From contig CAWJHE010000017.1 of the NCBI GenBank assembly GCA_963842455.1, positions 744,001 to 808,000 of the forward strand: a DNA stretch of 64,000 nucleotides. Reading direction: 5' to 3'. Source of the DNA: CAWJHE01 sp963842455. Its GTDB lineage: Bacteria; Chloroflexota; Anaerolineae; Anaerolineales; UBA4823. Position numbers and translations under genes: made by a program. Positions 43,961-51,350 of the stretch are shown piece by piece (within the stretch, counting starts at the first letter, position 1; every line of letters begins with the position of its first letter). Below the pieces are notes generated by a model. The model searched no databases, was not told the origin of the DNA, and saw only the letters and a list, made by a program, of their open reading frames with translations.

Positions 43961-45235
43961 ATGTTAGACATCAACTTAATTCGTGAAAATCCCGAGATTG
44001 TGCGGCAGAACTTGAAAGTCCGCCAAATGGAAACCAGCCCGGTCGATGCCGTGCTCGAACTGGACGAGCAGCGCCGCGCCCTGATTCAGGAAGTAGAGGG
44101 GCTGAAGGCTGAACGCAACGCAGTATCCAAGGAAATTGGACGCATGAAAGACCCCGCCGAACGCCAGGCTAAAATCGATGCCATGCGACAGGTGGGTGAC
44201 CAGATCAGTGCGCTGGATGAACGCCTGCGCCAGATTGAGATTCAGCTTGAGGGAAACCTGTCCATCATCCCCAATATTCCGGATGAGCGTACGCCCTACG
44301 GTATAGACGAAGAAGAAAACGTGGTCATACGCAATGTGGGGGACCAGCCCAAATTTAACTTTGAGCCCAAAGCCCATTGGGATTTAGGTCCTGCCCTGGG
44401 AATTATCAATTTCGAGCAAGGCGTCAAGATCACCGGCTCACGCTTTTATGTGCTCAGCGGCGCCGGAGCGCGTCTGCAACGCGCTCTAATCTCCTTCATG
44501 CTCGACCTGCACAGCCGCCAGGGTTACACCGAAAAGTACCCACCTTTCATGGTCAAAGGCGAGACTTTATACGGCGCCGGGCAGCTGCCAAAATTCCAGG
44601 ATAACCTTTACAAGGATCACGAAGAGGATCTATGGATGGTTCCTACGGCTGAAGTGCCGCTAACCGGTTTACACATGGGCGATATCCTGGAAGAGGCAGC
44701 CTTGCCTCTGCATTACACCGCCTATACGCCCTGCTTCCGCCGCGAGAAGATGAGCGCCGGCCGCGATGTGCGCGGTATCAAGCGCGGCCACCAGTTCGAT
44801 AAGGTAGAAATGTATATTTACTGCCTGCCCGAAGACTCAAACGCACAGCTGGAAAAGATGGTGGCTGACGCCGAAGAGACCTGCCGCTTATTGGGCTTAC
44901 CTTACCGCGTCAAGCAATTATGCACCGGCGATTTGGGCTTTGGCTCGAGCATCACCTATGATATTGAGGCCTGGGCAGCCGGCTGCGGCGAGTGGCTGGA
45001 GATTTCGTCGGTTTCGAATGTTACCGACTTCCAGGCTCGCCGGGCTAACATCAAATACCGGCCTGAAGACGGCGGACGAATACGTTTTGTCCACACGCTG
45101 AATGGTTCGGGCTTAGGCATGCCGCGTACCTTGATCTCCGTGCTGGAAAATAACCAGCAAGCGGATGGCTCGGTGGTCGTTCCCGAAGTGCTGCGCCCAT
45201 GGATGGGCGGCATAGAAGTCATTCGCCCAGAATAA
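43961..45235 (+). CDS. serS: Seryl-tRNA synthetase
   Basis: 424 aa. N-terminal coiled-coil arm (about 25-100) for the long variable arm of tRNA-Ser. Class II core: TAEVPLTGLHMGDIL, motif 2 FRREKMSAGRDVRGIKRGHQFDKVE, EISSVSNVTDFQARR and motif 3 NGSGLGMPRTLISVLE. ATG 43961 has SD AGGAGGT. The frame stays open into the T-box terminator upstream, but that part is leader RNA. Confidence 0.97.
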   Translation: MLDINLIRENPEIVRQNLKVRQMETSPVDAVLELDEQRRALIQEVEGLKAERNAVSKEIGRMKDPAERQAKIDAMRQVGDQISALDERLRQIEIQLEGNLSIIPNIPDERTPYGIDEEENVVIRNVGDQPKFNFEPKAHWDLGPALGIINFEQGVKITGSRFYVLSGAGARLQRALISFMLDLHSRQGYTEKYPPFMVKGETLYGAGQLPKFQDNLYKDHEEDLWMVPTAEVPLTGLHMGDILEEAALPLHYTAYTPCFRREKMSAGRDVRGIKRGHQFDKVEMYIYCLPEDSNAQLEKMVADAEETCRLLGLPYRVKQLCTGDLGFGSSITYDIEAWAAGCGEWLEISSVSNVTDFQARRANIKYRPEDGGRIRFVHTLNGSGLGMPRTLISVLENNQQADGSVVVPEVLRPWMGGIEVIRPE

Positions 45236-45248
45236 GACAATAACCTCT

Positions 45249-45285
45249 ACTGGGTTGTTTGCGCCAATCCGCCAAACAACCCAGT
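45249..45285. terminator. Long hairpin after serS, without U tract
   Basis: Perfect 13-bp stem ACTGGGTTGTTTG/CAAACAACCCAGT with an 11-nt loop. No T run follows, so it may be a weak terminator or an mRNA 3'-end stabiliser. Confidence 0.55.
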
Positions 45286-45309
45286 ATCTACCTGGTAAAA
45301 GGAAACACT

Positions 45310-45807
45310 TTGGAAAACTGGCTTAACATGACGACTTTCGGACTGACCCAGATTTTTGTTCTGGTCGGTCTGTTTGGCTTAATCGTACCCATCTTTCCAG
45401 GATTGGTGGTTATGTGGCTGGCTATCCTGGGTTATGGGGTGGCAACCGGTTTTGCCAGCCCCGGTGTGGTGGTTTTTGTCATCATTACCATCCTGATGTT
45501 GATTGGCACCTTTGTCGATAATATTATGATGGGAGTGGGCGCCAAACAAGGCGGCGCATCCTGGGGTACGATCCTGATCGCCTTGCTGGCTGGTGTTCTG
45601 GGCACCTTACTGGTTCCGCCATTGGGTGGAATTATTGCCGCCCCTGGGGCAGTGTTCCTTTTAGAATACCTGCGCTTGAAAGACACTCAAAAAGCCTGGC
45701 TGGCTCTAAGAGGCCTGGCTACCGGATGGGGTTTATCCGTCGTCGTCCGCTTCTTGATTGGCGTCGTGATCATGCTCTTATGGTGGTTCTGGGTCTGGCA
45801 GGCTTAA
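45310..45807 (+). CDS. DUF456 integral membrane protein
   Basis: About 165 aa, four to five membrane segments, Gly-rich throughout. The DUF456 pattern GLIVPIFPGLVVMWLAILGYG, GTFVDNIMMGVGAKQGGASWG and the glycine-rich GGIIAAPGAVFLLEYL are visible. Function of the family is unknown. TTG 45310 with AAGGA 6 nt upstream is favoured; ATG 45328 is the shorter alternative. Probably co-transcribed with serS if the hairpin at 45249 does not terminate fully. Confidence 0.82.
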   Translation: MENWLNMTTFGLTQIFVLVGLFGLIVPIFPGLVVMWLAILGYGVATGFASPGVVVFVIITILMLIGTFVDNIMMGVGAKQGGASWGTILIALLAGVLGTLLVPPLGGIIAAPGAVFLLEYLRLKDTQKAWLALRGLATGWGLSVVVRFLIGVVIMLLWWFWVWQA

Positions 45808-45813
45808 GATTTG

Positions 45814-46407
45814 TTATTCAGGCAAAAAGAACGACATCCCTACCCCCATCCGTTCCAACCCCAAACTAGCCCAATATTCAATCCAGCGAGATTCGCTATC
45901 CAGAGCGTTGAATAGCGCTGGAATCGCGCGTTCATCGCCAATCATAGCCAGGGCGCGCACCGCTTCCAGGCGCGCTGTTTGTGAACCATTTTGCAGGGTA
46001 TCAACCAAAGCAAGTGTCGCATCCTTACCCATTGCTATCAGTGCATCCCTGGCCAGTTGTGCGACCAATCTGTCCGCATCTGAGAGCGCTTCAATGAGAA
46101 TGGTTAGTGATTTTTCATGGGGATGCTTCCGCAATCCCAAGGCTGCACATTGCCGCACCGCCGCTTCTGGATCTCGCAAGCCGGCCATTAATCGAGACAG
46201 GGTCTGCTCGCCAGAGATTTCCGCAACAATTCGTAAAGCCCACCAACGATGATCTACCAGTGGGTTGTTCAGGAGAACATCAACGCCTTGCAGCACTTCG
46301 ACCGGCTGCAAGGCGGATATGGCTACAATTTCTTGGACAGCCTTTTCTGCCACCTCATCATCCCCGCCCGTCAGGCAACGAAAAAGACTCTCCAGATGGT
46401 CTGACAT
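45814..46407 (-). CDS. HEAT-repeat protein
   Basis: 197 aa made almost wholly of five HEAT/PBS-lyase-like helical repeats, for example VDHRWWALRIVAEISGEQTL, EAAVRQCAALGLRKHP and RLEAVRALAMIGDERAI. Such proteins are scaffolds for protein binding; partner unknown. No signal peptide. ATG 46407 has no clear SD; GTG 46413 is possible. It follows the small Trm112-like gene on the same strand by about 30 bp. Confidence 0.8.
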   Translation of the reverse strand: MSDHLESLFRCLTGGDDEVAEKAVQEIVAISALQPVEVLQGVDVLLNNPLVDHRWWALRIVAEISGEQTLSRLMAGLRDPEAAVRQCAALGLRKHPHEKSLTILIEALSDADRLVAQLARDALIAMGKDATLALVDTLQNGSQTARLEAVRALAMIGDERAIPALFNALDSESRWIEYWASLGLERMGVGMSFFLPE

Positions 46408-46440
46408 CAACACGAAAACACTAGATTACTGGCCTTAAGA

Positions 46441-46656
46441 TCAGGCTGGCGGCGGAACAGGTAAATCTTCCACTTTGGTGTCGATCCATTTGTCTCCCTC
46501 ATCGATCAACATCACCGGGATATCCTCTCGAATGGGGTATTTACGACCGCAATCCCGGCAGACCAGCCAACTTTCCTGGATAAAATCCAGCAAACCTTCT
46601 TTTTCACGGACACAAGCCGGGCAACGCAGAAGTTCAAGCAATTCGTTACTTACCAT
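46441..46656 (-). CDS. Trm112-like zinc-ribbon small protein
   Basis: 71 aa. LLRCPACVREKEGLLDF and LVCRDCGRKYPIREDIPVML give two Cys pairs (CPAC, CRDC) in the Trm112/UPF0434 arrangement. Eukaryotic Trm112 activates methyltransferases; the bacterial role is unsettled. SD GGAGAG before ATG. Likely in one transcript with the HEAT gene downstream. Confidence 0.88.
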   Translation of the reverse strand: MVSNELLELLRCPACVREKEGLLDFIQESWLVCRDCGRKYPIREDIPVMLIDEGDKWIDTKVEDLPVPPPA

Positions 46657-46709
46657 ATCACTCTCCGTATTATCCTATGAAATTATCCTACTGATTATAA
46701 CGGAAACCA

Positions 46710-48590
46710 TCAGGGGTTAATCATCGGATTTTTCTTAGGCTTTAGCTCGGTGCCTGGTCCATACTGGAAAATATCCCGCCAGGGCATATAATGGGTATTG
46801 AAAACATCCTGGAAAAGCACCTGTCCATTGCGTGTAACTGTGCGGGTTACTGAGACATCTGCACCCTCCACTGCCCAATCGACTTGCTTGATCACACCTT
46901 TTGCCAGCTCTGGGTTCTCTTCATAAAGCGGGTCCGGCGGTTCAACAATATTTTGCAGGCCGGTGCTGTTCCAATCAACCGTACGTCCATCTTTCGTAGA
47001 GTAGAACTTCCAGGTCAAGCTGCGGGCTGTCGGGTTGAAATAAGTCTCCATCAACAGCCAATAGGGGGTGTCATTTTGGAATTTAAAATCCACCATAGGC
47101 ACAAAAACGGTCGCATCTAACCCGGCCAGGCTGGTGTCATATCCGGTGCGGGTTTGCTCGTAATAACCAACCCGGTAGGCATGCGGATAGCGCTCGACGA
47201 TAGGGAAGCCTGCAAAAAATGCCGCCCTGAAAAGGGTGGTACTCACCTGGCAAACACCGCCGCCCACGCCCTTGATCGTACGCCCGCCAAAAATGATCCA
47301 GGCTTCAGCATAACCGTTATCCAGGCTGACATCCCCCATGACATTAGCCATAGAAAACACCGCCCCTGGCGCAACCAACAAACCATGAAAATTAGCTGCG
47401 GCAATCTCAATATTCTTCATCCGGTCTGTCGTAGAGCCGCGGAAATAGGAGGTGTAGGCGATCACCTGTTCAGTAATGCCCAACTGTTCTCCGGTCGTCT
47501 GGTCGCTTATCTCTGGCTGCAGCAATTCCACATCAAGATCAACCGTGTGCACACCTTCTTTCATCTTCTCGCTAATACGCTGGACACTGCTCTCCACATT
47601 GAGCTGGCGACCGATCACAGCCGGTTGGATAACTTCCAGCAGGTTCGTTTCATCATTGAAAATAAAGCGTGAGTTTCCGGGTTGGCGCCCAATTACCGGA
47701 GCAGTGGCATTCAAATAAGTGCCCAGCGCCTGGACATCCAAACCGACCTCGTAACGCCACTCATCTTCAACCTGCACCTGCTCAATCACAAGCATCTCCG
47801 CAAGTTGTTCCGGTAAGATGGTCCATGGACCTGGGTCGCCTTCCTGTGCGTTCGGCAAGCGTAAGGTCAAAGGAGAACTCAAAATTTTGCGAGCCAACTC
47901 AGCCGGTAAGCTGGCATCCAAAATCTTGGGAGACGACTCGCTCACTTGCAAGACAACCAGGCCATCGGTTAGCGTGCGCATTTGGGTTTGCAATTGAGCC
48001 AGGGCTGCCTGAAAATCTAATTTGCGTCCAATTTGCCCAGGCAGCACCACCACGTCTAATCCATTCACCGCTAAAGTAGCTTCTTTGGTTTCCTTATCCA
48101 CCTGCTGAGCAATGGTCTGAATATAGTCATATGCCCTGCGCTCATCATAAACCAGCAAAGGCGAAACATCTAAGCCTGAGTGCCAGGCTCGCAGCTGATC
48201 TGCAAGCCGGCTGAACAAGCTATTGCTGCGCCCCAGCTGGTAGGCCGCCTGAGCAGTATTTTGGACATCGATATAAAGCCCCAGCTCTGCCGGTTTTGCG
48301 ATCCATACCTGGCTTTGATCCTGGAAGACAATTTTTCCCTGCTCAGGATAAAGAATTTTCTCGCCAATAACCTGCTGCGCTTCTTCAGGCGTCAGTCCAG
48401 ACAGATCAATTCCGGCGACTGAAACACCGGGGTAAATCTGCCCTGCGTGAGCAGCGCTGTAACCGGTAAATAAGAGCACCAGCGAAACCAGAAACAACCC
48501 AACCCCAGTCGCCAAAGCCAATAAAACCTGGATTGGCCAGGCTGGGGTTGGAATATTAATCACGCGTCTAACTCGGACGTAGCTACCCAT
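46710..48590 (-). CDS. VanW-family cell-surface protein with peptidoglycan-binding-like domains
   Basis: 626 aa. An N-terminal membrane anchor (about 22-44), then two PG-binding-4-like repeats (about 55-330), starting YPGVSVAGIDLSGLTPEEA. The VanW domain follows (about 390-540; APGAVFSMANVMGDVS, KGVGGGVCQVSTTLFRAAF, ERYPHAYRV). A C-terminal beta domain (G5-like region, VTRTVTRNGQVLFQD) ends it. VanW proteins are thought to act on or bind the cell wall; catalysis is not proven. ATG with SD AAGGAAAA. Confidence 0.9.
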   Translation of the reverse strand: MGSYVRVRRVINIPTPAWPIQVLLALATGVGLFLVSLVLLFTGYSAAHAGQIYPGVSVAGIDLSGLTPEEAQQVIGEKILYPEQGKIVFQDQSQVWIAKPAELGLYIDVQNTAQAAYQLGRSNSLFSRLADQLRAWHSGLDVSPLLVYDERRAYDYIQTIAQQVDKETKEATLAVNGLDVVVLPGQIGRKLDFQAALAQLQTQMRTLTDGLVVLQVSESSPKILDASLPAELARKILSSPLTLRLPNAQEGDPGPWTILPEQLAEMLVIEQVQVEDEWRYEVGLDVQALGTYLNATAPVIGRQPGNSRFIFNDETNLLEVIQPAVIGRQLNVESSVQRISEKMKEGVHTVDLDVELLQPEISDQTTGEQLGITEQVIAYTSYFRGSTTDRMKNIEIAAANFHGLLVAPGAVFSMANVMGDVSLDNGYAEAWIIFGGRTIKGVGGGVCQVSTTLFRAAFFAGFPIVERYPHAYRVGYYEQTRTGYDTSLAGLDATVFVPMVDFKFQNDTPYWLLMETYFNPTARSLTWKFYSTKDGRTVDWNSTGLQNIVEPPDPLYEENPELAKGVIKQVDWAVEGADVSVTRTVTRNGQVLFQDVFNTHYMPWRDIFQYGPGTELKPKKNPMINP

Positions 48591-48617
48591 AAATGTTTTC
48601 CTTTTAGGTGCAAAAAT

Positions 48618-48858
48618 TTAACGATAAATCCGGTAAATTTTTAATAATGGAATTTCAGAATGCTTTATCCGAAATTCAATAGAGACCCGCCCAGCCGCTG
48701 CACCCATAAATCTGTACAATATCGGTTAAAGCCATCCTGAGAGACTCATTCTGGTTATAATCAGACTTCTCGATACCAGAATTAAAACTCAGAGCTTTCC
48801 AACCCATATCTAACATATGACTAATGTAAACGAGATCATCCTTGGACATATTGGACAA
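48618..48858 (-). pseudogene. hepT: HepT (HEPN/DUF86) toxin remnant
   Basis: The first frame gives MSKDDLVYISHMLDM and NESLRMALTDIVQI, clear HEPN/DUF86 similarity, then breaks. Skipping one T near 48705-48712 continues with MGAAAGRVSIEFRIKHSEIP, again HEPN-like, and stops at 48618. The RNase motif R-x4-6-H near the C-terminus is missing in both frames, so the toxin looks inactive even if the frameshift is an error. It overlaps the end of mntA by 23 nt, as in hepT-mntA pairs. Confidence 0.72.
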
Positions 48859-49141
48859 ATGCCTGAGAAAGAACCTTATCGCGGATACGGAAATTCAGGA
48901 ATTTTGGGGTAACTAAGTCAACTCTACGGCCACCAAGCAATTCAGACAATTCATCCTGCATGCGAATAAGTGACAAGCCAGGTATGTGCCCTGGCTCAAA
49001 TTCTACCAAAACGTTCACATCGCTATCTTCCCAAAAAGAGTCATTAAGAACAGAACCAAAGAAAGAAAGCTTTTGGATGTGATTCTGCTTGCAAAAATCT
49101 TCAATTGCTTCTTGAGAAAAATTTATTCTTAACTCGGTCAT
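48836..49141 (-). CDS. mntA: MntA-like nucleotidyltransferase-domain antitoxin, degenerate
   Basis: 101 aa minimal nucleotidyltransferase. The core reads FFGSVLNDSFWEDSDVNVLVEFEPG. In active MntA proteins, which AMPylate HepT, this is GS-x-ARG-...-SDIDLLVEF; here the second Asp of the DxD pair is Asn. The C-terminal RVDLVTPKFLNFRIRDKV region is normal. With the truncated hepT this suggests a decaying toxin-antitoxin module. SD GGAGG is upstream. Confidence 0.82.
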   Translation of the reverse strand: MTELRINFSQEAIEDFCKQNHIQKLSFFGSVLNDSFWEDSDVNVLVEFEPGHIPGLSLIRMQDELSELLGGRRVDLVTPKFLNFRIRDKVLSQAFVQYVQG

Positions 49142-49422
49142 TCCAAACCTCCGTAAGGTGTAATCCGATCTTCCTCACCTTGGTTTTACAATTTTACCAC
49201 CTGAATAATCGGTATTAACCGCTTGGATACTTCTAATGGAGTTCACATAAATTAAAGCTTATACGCTATCTGCTGTGAATGACAATACCCCACCAGATAC
49301 TAACCGGATAGCTACCACTCTGAATCATCTGCATGTTTTTCAGTTGACATTGGAGTTGTTAAAATCTCAACGGACTTTAGTGAGTAGATGAAACGGATGT
49401 ATAATCTGGTTTGGAGGTTTTT
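49142..49422. other. Intergenic region between the two toxin-antitoxin loci
   Basis: 281 bp. Holds the mntA SD on the minus side and, on the plus side, a perfect TATAAT (49400-49405) 18 nt before the hicB ATG, which makes a very short leader. A TTGACA at 49344 is at the wrong distance to pair with it. No further gene was seen. Confidence 0.45.
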
Positions 49423-49629
49423 ATGAATGAGATCGTATTTCTTGTTGAAGAAGCCATGGAGGGTGGCTACACAGCCCGTGCATTAGGCTTTTCCATTTAC
49501 ACAGAAGCTGACACTTGGGAAGATCTCAAAGCAGCAATCCAGGATGCAGTCAACTGTCATTTTGAGGATAACAAACGTCCCTTAATGGTCAGAATGCATT
49601 TTAACCGTCAAGAGGTATTTTCTGTATGA
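49423..49629 (+). CDS. hicB: HicB-like antitoxin
   Basis: 68 aa. A partial RNase-H-like HicB fold: EIVFLVEEAMEGGYTARALGFSIYTEADTWEDLKAAIQDAV. It is the short version without a C-terminal DNA-binding domain, so autoregulation would need another factor. ATG 49423 with SD GGAGGT 5 nt upstream. Its stop overlaps the hicA start as ATGA, the reverse of the classical hicA-hicB order. Confidence 0.85.
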   Translation: MNEIVFLVEEAMEGGYTARALGFSIYTEADTWEDLKAAIQDAVNCHFEDNKRPLMVRMHFNRQEVFSV

Positions 49630-49880
49630 GGCTGCCCAGAAATATCAGCGGCTCACATCTGGCGCGATTATTATCAATTTATGGTTACACAATCACCCGC
49701 CGGTCTGGTAGTCACATCCGATTAACCACGAACCAATCAGGCGAACACCATTTCACGATTCCAGACCATAAAGAACTTAGGGTTGGTACTCTTCATGCGA
49801 TCATTAATGATATTGCAGATCATTTCAGTATGGACCGGGAAGAATTGATTAAACTCTCTTCGAGAAATAAGTTACACTAA
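49626..49880 (+). CDS. hicA: HicA-like mRNA interferase toxin
   Basis: 84 aa dsRBD-like fold. MRLPRNISGSHLARLLSIYGYTITRRSGSHIRLTT with the catalytic His in GSH, then HHFTIPDHKELRVGTLHAIINDIA, the typical HicA C-half. It appears intact, so the pair is probably functional. Overlaps the convergent deacetylase gene by 4 bp at the 3' end. Confidence 0.9.
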   Translation: MRLPRNISGSHLARLLSIYGYTITRRSGSHIRLTTNQSGEHHFTIPDHKELRVGTLHAIINDIADHFSMDREELIKLSSRNKLH

Positions 49881-50726
49881 ATTCCTTCAAACAGATCCTT
49901 CTCCCTCACTCTTCCATTCACCGCCGGCTCTCCGCGCATATAGGTGTCATGGTGGTCAAATAAACGCATTACCCAGGCCACAAAACCACTCCGCGGCATG
50001 CCCCCCAGCTGGCTGGCATGACAGGCAGCCGCTGCCTGACGCTCTTCTTCCACCTGGCGGTAATCGATTTTTGCATGAGCAGGGAAATTTCCATCTTCCA
50101 CAATCGAAAGCAGGTCAATATCACCATTCTTGCCAAAATGTCGCGGATCACGTCCGGCCAATGACATTAATCGCACCGTCCAGCGCAGAAAGCCTTTGGG
50201 GAAAAGATGAAAATACAGCTTCTGCGGCTGGTAAGGTTCCAAGTCATCCTCAAAACTGGCCTCGCCAGCCAGTCGAAAGGCGCGCAGTGTTGCCTGGTGA
50301 ATGGCTATATGGTCCGGGTGCTTATATCCGCCGATCGGATCAAAGGTGATGACTACTTGAGGCTGTAATTTACGCATAAAATGCGCCACCCGTTCAGCCA
50401 CCTGCTCGACCGGAGCATTGATCAGCGCTTGGGGATTCTGATTATCCTTGGAACCCAACATGCCTGAATCGCGATAGTCCAAAAAGTGTACCCCAGCCAA
50501 TCCCAGGATACCTGCAGCGCAGCGCAATTCAGATACGCGCCGATCAGCAATCGTTTCGAAATCCTTCCATGTATTCAGCCGCCATCTCGCCAGCCTCACC
50601 GCGGGTGGCGCATACCAGGTGCACTTCCACACCTCGACGAGCATACAGGGCTAGTGTGCCGCCTGTGCCAAAGGATTCATCATCCGGATGAGCCAGAACT
50701 GCTAAGAGAACTTGTTTTTCACTCAT
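49877..50726 (-). pseudogene. PIG-L/LmbE-family N-acetylglucosaminyl deacetylase, frameshifted
   Basis: The first frame (50726-50544) gives AVLAHPDDESFGTGGTLALYARRG, the zinc motif HPDD. The second gives FETIADRRVSELRCAAGILGL, VITFDPIGGYKHPDHIAIH and the C-terminus to 49877. Removing one T of GGATTTCGAA near 50560 joins them into about 282 aa, typical of MshB/BshB-like enzymes that deacetylate GlcNAc conjugates in low-molecular-weight thiol synthesis; that substrate is only a family guess. The start overlaps the msrA stop (ATGA), placing it with a redox-repair gene. Confidence 0.82.
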
Positions 50727-51283
50727 TTTGACGCCTCATAACTTTTCAATCGGTGGGCATATTTTTGGCGAAATTTCGCCACTTTGGGAGCTACAACCGC
50801 CCGGCAGTAACCAGAATAAGGATTCTTGCGGAAATATTCCTGGTGATAATCCTCTGCGATAAAGAATTCAACGACCGGTTCCACTTGGGTAACCAGCGGC
50901 CGGCCCCATATCCCAGCAGATTCGAGATCCTGCATAACCTGGTGGGCGATTTGCGCTTGCTGATTATTTTGGGTAAAGATCACCGATCGATATTGCGTAC
51001 CAACATCAGCACCCTGGCGATTTAGGGTGGTTGGATCATGGATGGTAAAAAACACCTCCAGGATCTCGGCGTAGCTAATTTGGTTCGGATCATAGGTCAC
51101 CCGGACAACTTCGGCATGACCAGTACGCCCGCTGCATACCTGCTCATAGGTTGGATTGGGCATCTGCCCGCCTGCATAACCCGACTCAACGCTGAGAACA
51201 CCTGATAAATCATCATAGACTGCTTCCAGGCACCAAAAACAACCGCCGCCCAGGACAGCCATTTCTTCATTTCTTTTATCCAT
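50723..51283 (-). CDS. msrA: Peptide methionine (S)-S-oxide reductase MsrA
   Basis: Repairs oxidised methionine. 186 aa. Active-site GGGCFWCLEAVYDDLSGV with the catalytic Cys (GCFW), SGYAGGQMPNPTYEQVCSGRTGHAE, and PYSGYCRAVV with a possible resolving Cys. Cytoplasmic, no MsrB fused. ATG 51283 with SD GAGGAG; a GTG 3 nt earlier is possible. First gene of a two-gene operon with the deacetylase. Confidence 0.95.
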   Translation of the reverse strand: MDKRNEEMAVLGGGCFWCLEAVYDDLSGVLSVESGYAGGQMPNPTYEQVCSGRTGHAEVVRVTYDPNQISYAEILEVFFTIHDPTTLNRQGADVGTQYRSVIFTQNNQQAQIAHQVMQDLESAGIWGRPLVTQVEPVVEFFIAEDYHQEYFRKNPYSGYCRAVVAPKVAKFRQKYAHRLKSYEASK

Positions 51284-51350
51284 CACACACTCCTCTGACT
51301 ACCAACAAATTCGTTCACACTGAATAACAATATCAATCACAGTTTTATTC

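Noticed and set aside
49344..49349. TTGACA as -35 box for hicB
   Set aside because: It is 50 nt from the TATAAT at 49400, and no -10 is found 16-18 nt downstream of it.
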